Shown here piece by piece: positions 1-5,647 of a DNA stretch of 5,756 nt. The number at the start of each line of letters is the position of its first letter. Positions within the stretch are counted from its first letter, which is position 1. The translations under genes were made by a program, and so were the position numbers. The stretch covers positions 1 through 5,756 of the forward strand of contig CABVAP010000140.1 in the NCBI GenBank assembly GCA_902496345.1. Direction: 5' to 3'. Source of the stretch: an uncultured Eubacteriales bacterium (lineage in GTDB: Bacteria > Bacillota > Clostridia > Lachnospirales > CAG-274). Under the pieces are notes generated by a model. That model did no database searches. It saw only the letters and a program-made list of their open reading frames with translations, and was not told where the DNA came from.

Positions 1-23
1 GTAGTAGCTATTTAAACTACTAC
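1..23. repeat. Perfect 7-bp inverted repeat at the left edge
   Basis: GTAGTAG at 1-7 is the exact reverse complement of CTACTAC at 17-23, with a 9-base AT-rich spacer. It lies inside the putative IS end, just internal to the terminal repeat, and may continue beyond the window. No T-run follows on either strand, so it does not look like a complete intrinsic terminator. Confidence 0.55.
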
Positions 24-55
24 GCTAATAAGTCTAACTTTTTGGGGTCACATCA
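1..55. mobile_element. Probable terminal end of an IS3-family (IS150-like) insertion sequence, partial
   Basis: Read on the minus strand from position 55, the sequence begins TGATGTGACCCC and continues with AAAAAGTTAGAC down to about position 32. This closely resembles, from memory, the terminal inverted repeat of IS150-group IS3 elements (TG, a short variable part, then GACCCCAAAAAGTT and GGAC or AGAC). The terminal dinucleotide would be CA at 54-55 on the plus strand. The body of the element would lie to the left, outside the window, so neither transposase nor the other end can be seen. The element would end 48 bases beyond the pgi stop codon. Whether this is a live element or a relic cannot be told. 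A chance match is possible but unlikely over about 17 conserved bases. Confidence 0.5.
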
Positions 56-103
56 AAAATTCTAAGTTTTTCACACTCTCTTTTTCTTCAAAAGCTCTAT
101 ATT

Positions 104-1537
104 CTATATAATAAACTCGTCTTTTTTAGCTGGTTTTGCGTCAAGTTCTTTTTTCTTTTCATCGTAACCAGGTCTGCCAAAGAAGGCATAAGTTGCGTTT
201 TTTCCCTCTTCTACGCCAGGTTGGTCGAATGCGTTGATGTTCAAAAGTTCACCAGCAAAACCTGTTGCAACCTCAAACATATAAAGGAGCTGGCCGAGTG
301 TGAACTCATTAACTTCTGGCAAAGTAATAGTCATATTCATCTTTTTAGATTTCATAAGAGCATATTCTGTTGCCATTTGTTCTGTCTGGATAAGCTGATT
401 TTGAGTAATTCCACCAAGGAAACCAAGACTAGGTATATCTTGATAACTCTTAGGAATTTGAATAGTCTCTTTATATTTATCAACACCGATAAGAACTATC
501 ATTTTATCAAAAGGTCCTTCTGTATAAAGCTGAACCTGTGAATGTTGGTCAGTAACACCAAGTGCCTTAACAGGAGTTGGCCCAATGTTTACAATATTTC
601 CGTCATTGTCATATTTTTTGCCTAAAGATTCTGCCCAAAGTTGAGCGTACCAGTCTGATATGTATTTAAGTGAATCAGCATAAGGCATTACAACACAAAC
701 GTTTTTGCCTTTTTCAAGACCTATGTAATTTAAAATTGCATACATATATGCAGGGTTTTTATAAATGTCATCATTTTTGCATATCTCGTCCATAAATTCA
801 GCACCGGCAAGAAGTGCTTTGATGTCAATACCACAGAAAGCAGCAGCAAGAAGACCAACAGGAGTAAGTTCAGAAAATCTACCACCTACACCGCTAGGAA
901 TAATAAATGTTTTGTAACCTTCTTCTTTTGAAATTTTGATAAGGTTACCGTTTACTTTATCAGTTGTGCAAACGATGTGTTCTTTAGCTTTATCGCCAAG
1001 TTTTTCATCAAGCATAGCTTTGATAATCATAAATTGTGACATTGTTTCAGAAGTACTTCCTGATTTACTGATAACGTTGAAAAGGCATTTTGTAATATCA
1101 ATAGTCTGGAACAAATAAACTAATTTTTCAGGGTCAACGTTGTCAACAACATATAATTTAGGGAAACCATTTCTCTTATCTCTAGGAAGTTCATTGTAGT
1201 AAGGGTGATTAATTGCCTGTTGAACGGCAATAGGTCCAAGTGCAGAACCACCGATTCCAAGAACAACAAAAGCGTCAAATTTATCTTTTTGCTCATTTAC
1301 ATAGGATAAAATGTCTTCAACAACTTCATTTTGATTGTAAGGTAAATCTCTCCAATCCATTTTTCCATTTTGTCTTTTTTCAACCATAGCTTTTTTTGCA
1401 GCTTCAATTTTGTCTGTAATTTTTGAAATATCATCAGTTGATATTCCGTACTCACCAACAAAGTCTGTCATCATATTGTTAAAATCAAGACGTATTTTCA
1501 TTTCATTTTTCCAAGCTAAATCGTTAATTTTATTCAT
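104..1537 (-). CDS. pgi: Glucose-6-phosphate isomerase
   Basis: This cytoplasmic enzyme reversibly converts glucose-6-phosphate to fructose-6-phosphate in glycolysis and gluconeogenesis. The 477-residue protein has both SIS sugar-phosphate segments: GIGGSALGP at 94-102 and the phosphate-binding SKSGSTSET at 157-165. Both PGI signatures are present: GVGGRFSELTPVG around 216-228 and the C-terminal stretch from G429 to K446, which contains FDQPGVEEGK. Expected catalytic residues are visible: R220, E303 (WAESLGKK), H332 (TDQHSQ) and K446. The start is supported by GGAGGG at 1546-1551 (minus strand), 8 bases before ATG; the stop is TAG. The protein is slightly longer than the roughly 450 residues usual in Firmicutes because of a lysine-rich tail after about residue 457. 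It is divergent from the cellulase gene and apparently monocistronic within the window. No clear intrinsic terminator lies between its stop and the putative IS end at position 55. Confidence 0.97.
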   Translation of the reverse strand: MNKINDLAWKNEMKIRLDFNNMMTDFVGEYGISTDDISKITDKIEAAKKAMVEKRQNGKMDWRDLPYNQNEVVEDILSYVNEQKDKFDAFVVLGIGGSALGPIAVQQAINHPYYNELPRDKRNGFPKLYVVDNVDPEKLVYLFQTIDITKCLFNVISKSGSTSETMSQFMIIKAMLDEKLGDKAKEHIVCTTDKVNGNLIKISKEEGYKTFIIPSGVGGRFSELTPVGLLAAAFCGIDIKALLAGAEFMDEICKNDDIYKNPAYMYAILNYIGLEKGKNVCVVMPYADSLKYISDWYAQLWAESLGKKYDNDGNIVNIGPTPVKALGVTDQHSQVQLYTEGPFDKMIVLIGVDKYKETIQIPKSYQDIPSLGFLGGITQNQLIQTEQMATEYALMKSKKMNMTITLPEVNEFTLGQLLYMFEVATGFAGELLNINAFDQPGVEEGKNATYAFFGRPGYDEKKKELDAKPAKKDEFII

Positions 1538-1545
1538 ACAAAAAT

Positions 1546-1551
1546 CCCTCC
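1546..1551 (-). promoter_or_regulatory. Ribosome binding site of pgi
   Basis: The minus strand reads GGAGGG here, 8 bases upstream of the pgi ATG. It is a near-consensus Shine-Dalgarno sequence and fixes the chosen start codon. Confidence 0.85.
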
Positions 1552-1598
1552 AGTAAAGAAATTAATTGATAATAATAAATAAAAACTATCTTTACTAT

Positions 1599-1627
1599 AT
1601 GATAACATTTTTATTTAAAAATTACAA
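1599..1627 (-). promoter_or_regulatory. Candidate sigma-A promoter for pgi
   Basis: On the minus strand there is a -35-like TTGTAA (plus coordinates 1622-1627), a 17-base spacer, and a -10-like TATCAT (1599-1604), matching consensus at 4/6 and 5/6 positions. Transcription would begin near 1592 and give a leader of about 55 bases. A second possible -10, TATAGT at 1594-1599, has no good -35 at normal spacing. AT-rich DNA produces such matches easily. The main support is that the rightward promoter has the same -35 and the same spacing. Confidence 0.45.
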
Positions 1628-1675
1628 TAAAATTTATTAAATTTTTATAAATACTTTTGTAAAATTTATTGTAAT
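1621..1675. repeat. Inverted repeat spanning the divergent promoter region
   Basis: ATTACAATAAA at 1621-1631 is the exact reverse complement of TTTATTGTAAT at 1665-1675. Extending inwards to 15 bases gives 14 matches. Each arm contains the -35-like TTGTAA of one of the two divergent candidate promoters. The arms are too far apart (33 bases between the 11-base arms) for a compact hairpin. They are better read as two oppositely oriented promoter or protein-binding half-sites. Confidence 0.7.
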
Positions 1676-1697
1676 TATATAAAAAATAATATATACT
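1669..1697 (+). promoter_or_regulatory. Candidate sigma-A promoter for the GH5 cellulase gene
   Basis: A -35-like TTGTAA (1669-1674), a 17-base spacer and a -10-like TATACT (1692-1697) match consensus at 4/6 and 5/6 positions. The predicted transcription start is near 1704, giving a leader of about 60 bases that opens with the stem-loop at 1709-1735. No extended -10 and no catabolite-responsive (cre-type) palindrome was seen. The very AT-rich setting limits certainty. Confidence 0.5.
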
Positions 1698-1708
1698 TAT
1701 TGTATCAC

Positions 1709-1735
1709 TGGTTGATTATGTACAATAATCAGCCA
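1709..1735 (+). promoter_or_regulatory. Stem-loop in the 5' leader of the cellulase gene
   Basis: Positions 1709-1719 pair with 1725-1735 in an 11-bp stem that includes one G-U pair, closed by a 5-base loop (GTACA at 1720-1724). It would lie a few bases from the predicted 5' end of the mRNA and about 16 bases upstream of the ribosome binding site. No U-run follows, so it is not a terminator. It could stabilise the mRNA or act as a DNA operator, since it is also a near-palindrome. The role is inferred. Confidence 0.55.
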
Positions 1736-1751
1736 AAAACTATATTTAATT

Positions 1752-1759
1752 AAGGAGGG
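1752..1759 (+). promoter_or_regulatory. Ribosome binding site of the GH5 cellulase gene
   Basis: AAGGAGGG is a near-perfect Shine-Dalgarno sequence 5 bases before the ATG at 1765. It fixes the start, and the protein then begins directly with a signal peptide. Confidence 0.92.
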
Positions 1760-1764
1760 TTTTT

Positions 1765-4700
1765 ATGATTAAACTTTTTAGAAAAGAGTTGCAGATTATT
1801 TCATTTATACTTAGTGTTGTTTTAATCTGTACTTCTTTTGTAAACTTTATGGCTTATGCCGAAGATACTTCTTTTGACAACTATAAAAAAGTAAGTATCT
1901 TAAAGACAAGTTCTTCACTTGTTTCAAATGATGCAAGCAGAACAAAAACTGACGGAAGTTATGACGGATATATACAAACTCTTGAGGATTTTTCGTCAGA
2001 TTATCTTATGATTACATATACCGTTGACAGAGATGTAGCATCTGATACAAAAGTATTTACTTTCCAACCTTTCAACGCTTCTTATGGTGGTTGGGAAGAT
2101 AACATAGCAACAATAGGTGGTTCAACTTTAGATAATGGAGTATATACATTTTATATCCCAACACAAAAGGTAGTTCAGTCCCTTAGTACAGGTACAATAA
2201 AAGGTCTTAATTTAAGCTTTTGTCCTGATATAGGTGCGACTGTAACTTTGACAGGTTATTATACACTTACAGAGAATAAGCAAGCAGAAGATGACGGTCC
2301 AACAGAAGATGAAGTTCAGCTTTCAGAAAATGTTGTTTTACAAAAATTAACAGAAGAAGATTTTGCATCTGCCGGCTGTAGCTGGTTTGGAAGTGCAAAA
2401 GCGACTGTTTATGTAAAAATAACCAATGCGTCAAAATATTCTTGGTTAAATGCAGCTTGTGCATTGGGTACAGACAAAAGTGGTAAGGCTTCAAGTAAAT
2501 ATCTTCAAGCATCAAAATGTACTGTTAAATCTGGTGGTAACTATATTCAAGACGGAATAGTAGGAAAGGCTGGAACAGGTTACTATGCGTTCCCTGATGT
2601 AAACTTAAATACTTCTACATCAGCTGGTGGAACGTTATCTGCTGATGAACAGAAAAAAATTACAATTGAAGTTTCAACAGGAACAAAAGATACAGATTGT
2701 GAAATCTTAGGTGTAAAATTTAAAAATGGGGCAGTATATCCAAAAGAATTTAAAGTTCCAACTTGTGAAAGTGCTTCCCTTGATGTAAATGAAGCCGGTG
2801 AAAAAGATAAACTTAAAATGTCATTGGATTATTGCGATAAAATGACATCTACAAAATATACATCTGATTCTTGGCAGACATTCCAGACAGCACTTACAAC
2901 AGCAAAATCAAAATATAATGACTCAAGTTTAAGTGCTGATGATTATGCAGCAGCGAGAAAAGCTCTTGAAAAAGTAAAATCACAACTTGTTTTCGTAACT
3001 ACAACTGACAAAGGTAATCCAACTGATTTTAGAGTTTTGACAGCAAAAGAAATGGTTTCTGAAATGGGTGCCGGTTGGAATTTAGGTAATACAATGGACG
3101 GTCATTCCGGATTTACACCTAGTGAAACAGCGTGGCAACCAACGGTTACAACAAAGAAGATGATAAAATCTGTCCACGATTTAGGTATAAATACAGTTAG
3201 AATACCTGTAACGTGGGGAACAATGATTGATGAAGATAATGGCTACAAAATCAACGAGAAGTGGATTAGTAGAGTACAAGATATAGTAGACTATTGTAAA
3301 TCTCTTGATATGTATGTGATAATCAATATTCATCACGACGGAGCTGAACAATCAGGTTGGTTGCGAGTTTCTGCCGAAGATATTGACCCAGTATATGAAG
3401 AATTTGAATGTGTATGGAGAAATATAGCCGAAAGATTTAAAGATTATGATGAACATTTGATTTTTGAATCAATGAACGAAGTAACAAGTGGTACAAATGA
3501 CGCTTCTTATGTGCTTTATGATAACCCAATTATTATGAATATGAATCAGATATTTGTAAATGTAGTTCGTTCAACAGGTTCAAATAATACCAAAAGGTGG
3601 CTTTCTGTTCCGGGGCATTATGCGTTGCCAAGTGCTGTAACAAATGCTAATTATGGTTTTGTTCTTCCAAACGATAGCGTTTCAAACAGACTTTTTGTAG
3701 CAGCACATATATATGCCGGTCCTTCAGGCTTTTATATGGGGCAAAATATGACATCAACTGTTTGTAACCTTGCTGATTGTTCGGATATGATTTCAAAAAT
3801 AAAAGCGTTAGCAACAAAATGGTCTAACAATGGTGTCCCTGTTATCGTTGGTGAATTTGGCTGTATAAACAAAAATAATACAACAGAAAGAGCCTTTTAT
3901 ACAGAAATATTTAACAGGTCTTGTAAAAATGCGGGAATGTTAGTTCCTTGTTATTGGGACCAAGGTTGGTTTGACAGAACCCAAACCCCTGCTGATTACA
4001 GTTTTTCAATTATTGACAGAGAAAACTGTAAACCAATAGATAAAGAGGTAACTGACGGACTTATAAGAGGTATAGAGCTTTCCGGCGATGTGTCAACACT
4101 TGTAAAAAATCCAACTATAACACAAATCACAGATATATCAACCGATAAAGACAATGTGAAATTAACAATAGGAAATTCTGAAACTGTTACAGCAACAGCT
4201 TCTCCTACATCTACAAACGATGTACTACTTTGGAAAAGTGAAGACGAAAGCGTAGCAACCGTATATAGAGGTAAAATAAGAGCAAGAGGAATAGGCTCAA
4301 CAAAGGTTATTGTGTTCTCTCAAAGCGGCTCAGCACAAAAAGAAATAACTGTAGATGTCCTTGCTGATAGTAATTCATCAGTAACAGAAATCAAAACAGA
4401 TACAGACAGTTATACACTTGCTATTAATGGCTATGAATATATAAACCCTGAATTAGTTGGTGGAAATGAAAACGATTTTGTTTCTTATAAATCAGCCGAT
4501 GAAAGTATTGCAACTGTTTCATCTGTTGGAAAAGTATTAGGAATATCAAAGGGTTATACAACAGTAACAGCAACAGCTCCAAATGGAATAACAAAAACAA
4601 TTCAAGTTAAGGTTGCTGATAGCATAGCTAAAGATTACATCAACTTAGCATTAAATGTGTTATATAACGATAATTCAACTAAATACTATGGAAATGAAGT

Positions 4701-5607
4701 TGGTCCAAGCATAAAAGTAACAGGAAACGGTCAATATACACTTTCATTTGATGTTACAAATGATTTATCATCAAAAGCAAAAAATGCAAATGTAACAGCA
4801 CTCAAAAATCTTACAGCAATATATATTAAAGATTTAGATGTTACAAATGGAGAAGCTAACGATTCACCACTTGAAAACTGTAATATAAAATATGACAAAA
4901 TTACTGTTGACGGAGTTGATATGACAATAACAAAAACAGATTCTAAATCAGCCGTAAATAGTGCCGGAATATTTGATACAGGTGACCCTATAAATGGTTA
5001 TGACGGTTCAGTAATAAGTGAAGTTTCAACATCATCAAACATTTGTAATTTTAAAACAGTTACAAATCCTAAGAAAATTGAAGTTGTATTTACTTTGTCT
5101 GATGTAAAATTTAAAGAAGCACAGGCAGACTCAACGATTACTGCCGAAACAATTACATCGGTAAATAAAAATATCAGCATAGCAAAAGTGGGTGATAGTG
5201 CTGATGTTTCAGTTTCTGTACTTCCAAAAGATGTACAGTCAAAAGTGTCATTTGTTTCAAGTGATGCCTCAATAATTTCAGTCTCAAACAGCTCAGCATC
5301 TGTTGATGCAGAAACAGGTATAGCTAAAACAAAAGTTACAGCGTTAAAAGAGGGTACAGCAAAAATCACAGCATACATTGATGGAATTTCAACAGAAATA
5401 GTAATATCTGTAGGAAATTCAACAGGTGTAGTAAAAGGTGACGCAGATAATGATGGTCAATTGACAATCAATGACGCTGTTATCATTTTAGACTATGTAC
5501 TTGACAAAAAAGGTTCTCCAAAGTTAAATTATGATATGGACAACAACGATGTTATCGATTCCAGAGATGTTGCAATTATTTTAAAGAAAGTATTAGAAAA
5601 CAAATAA
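1765..5607 (+). CDS. Secreted, dockerin-bearing GH5 glycoside hydrolase (probable cellulosomal endoglucanase)
   Basis: This 1280-residue extracellular enzyme probably hydrolyses internal beta-1,4 bonds of cellulose, mixed-linkage glucan, xyloglucan or mannan. Residues 1-32 form a signal peptide (basic start, hydrophobic 11-29, cleavage after AYA). Then follow unassigned modules at about 34-172 and 186-332, a FIVAR-like helical module (346-408) and the GH5 domain (about 422-772). Next come Big2-like domains (785-865, 873-950), an unassigned beta-rich module (953-1122), a third Big2-like domain (1125-1216) and a dockerin (1221-1280). All GH5 landmarks are present: R479 (TVRIP), H523/H524, N571-E572 (acid/base), H648/Y650, nucleophile E697 (VGEFG) and W731. 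The segment GWNLGNTMD (437-445) suggests subfamily GH5_4, unproven. The dockerin has two calcium-loop repeats starting at D1226 and D1257, so the enzyme should bind a cohesin on a scaffoldin. None is encoded here. It appears monocistronic, with its own promoter and terminator. Exact substrate is uncertain. Confidence 0.93.
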   Translation: MIKLFRKELQIISFILSVVLICTSFVNFMAYAEDTSFDNYKKVSILKTSSSLVSNDASRTKTDGSYDGYIQTLEDFSSDYLMITYTVDRDVASDTKVFTFQPFNASYGGWEDNIATIGGSTLDNGVYTFYIPTQKVVQSLSTGTIKGLNLSFCPDIGATVTLTGYYTLTENKQAEDDGPTEDEVQLSENVVLQKLTEEDFASAGCSWFGSAKATVYVKITNASKYSWLNAACALGTDKSGKASSKYLQASKCTVKSGGNYIQDGIVGKAGTGYYAFPDVNLNTSTSAGGTLSADEQKKITIEVSTGTKDTDCEILGVKFKNGAVYPKEFKVPTCESASLDVNEAGEKDKLKMSLDYCDKMTSTKYTSDSWQTFQTALTTAKSKYNDSSLSADDYAAARKALEKVKSQLVFVTTTDKGNPTDFRVLTAKEMVSEMGAGWNLGNTMDGHSGFTPSETAWQPTVTTKKMIKSVHDLGINTVRIPVTWGTMIDEDNGYKINEKWISRVQDIVDYCKSLDMYVIINIHHDGAEQSGWLRVSAEDIDPVYEEFECVWRNIAERFKDYDEHLIFESMNEVTSGTNDASYVLYDNPIIMNMNQIFVNVVRSTGSNNTKRWLSVPGHYALPSAVTNANYGFVLPNDSVSNRLFVAAHIYAGPSGFYMGQNMTSTVCNLADCSDMISKIKALATKWSNNGVPVIVGEFGCINKNNTTERAFYTEIFNRSCKNAGMLVPCYWDQGWFDRTQTPADYSFSIIDRENCKPIDKEVTDGLIRGIELSGDVSTLVKNPTITQITDISTDKDNVKLTIGNSETVTATASPTSTNDVLLWKSEDESVATVYRGKIRARGIGSTKVIVFSQSGSAQKEITVDVLADSNSSVTEIKTDTDSYTLAINGYEYINPELVGGNENDFVSYKSADESIATVSSVGKVLGISKGYTTVTATAPNGITKTIQVKVADSIAKDYINLALNVLYNDNSTKYYGNEVGPSIKVTGNGQYTLSFDVTNDLSSKAKNANVTALKNLTAIYIKDLDVTNGEANDSPLENCNIKYDKITVDGVDMTITKTDSKSAVNSAGIFDTGDPINGYDGSVISEVSTSSNICNFKTVTNPKKIEVVFTLSDVKFKEAQADSTITAETITSVNKNISIAKVGDSADVSVSVLPKDVQSKVSFVSSDASIISVSNSSASVDAETGIAKTKVTALKEGTAKITAYIDGISTEIVISVGNSTGVVKGDADNDGQLTINDAVIILDYVLDKKGSPKLNYDMDNNDVIDSRDVAIILKKVLENK

Positions 5608-5609
5608 AC

Positions 5610-5647
5610 AAAAAACACCCTGAGATAAAATCTCAGGGTGTTTTTTT
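5610..5647 (+). terminator. Strong intrinsic terminator after the cellulase gene
   Basis: CACCCTGAGAT (5616-5626) and its exact complement (5630-5640) form a perfect 11-bp stem with an AAA loop, followed by seven Ts (5641-5647). A-run 5610-5615 can pair with the T-run, extending the stem to 17 bp. The preceding A-run means it could also terminate leftward transcripts entering from the right. It begins 3 bases after the stop codon. Confidence 0.95.

Noticed and set aside
1..103. Intrinsic terminator for pgi
   Set aside because: No stem followed by a T-run is visible on the minus strand between the stop and the putative IS end. The palindrome at 1-23 lacks a T-run.
221..541. Open frame of 106 codons on the plus strand
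   Set aside because: It lies entirely opposite pgi, has no ribosome binding site and its product resembles nothing; it is a shadow of the real gene.
936..1118. Open frame of 60 codons on the plus strand
   Set aside because: Antisense to the conserved core of pgi, no ribosome binding site, low-complexity hydrophobic product.
1594..1599. TATAGT (minus strand) as an alternative -10 for pgi
   Set aside because: The best -35 candidate would be 22 bases away, too far; TATCAT at 1599-1604 fits a 17-base spacer.
1538..1764. Catabolite-repression (cre) site, riboswitch or small gene in the intergenic region
   Set aside because: No cre-type palindrome with central CG, no riboswitch-like conserved core and no start codon with a ribosome site other than those of the two genes was seen.
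2267..2515. Open frame of 82 codons on the minus strand
   Set aside because: Antisense inside the cellulase gene, His/Leu-rich nonsense-like product and no ribosome binding site.
4998..5378. Open frame of 126 codons on the minus strand
   Set aside because: Antisense to the Ser/Thr-rich beta module and third Big2-like domain. Repetitive Ser/Thr codons leave few stops on the other strand, and no start signals are visible.
4117..5412. Cohesin or sortase anchor within the C-terminal half of the cellulase
   Set aside because: The repeats fit Big2-like Ig spacers, and the protein ends in a dockerin with no LPXTG motif or C-terminal membrane segment.
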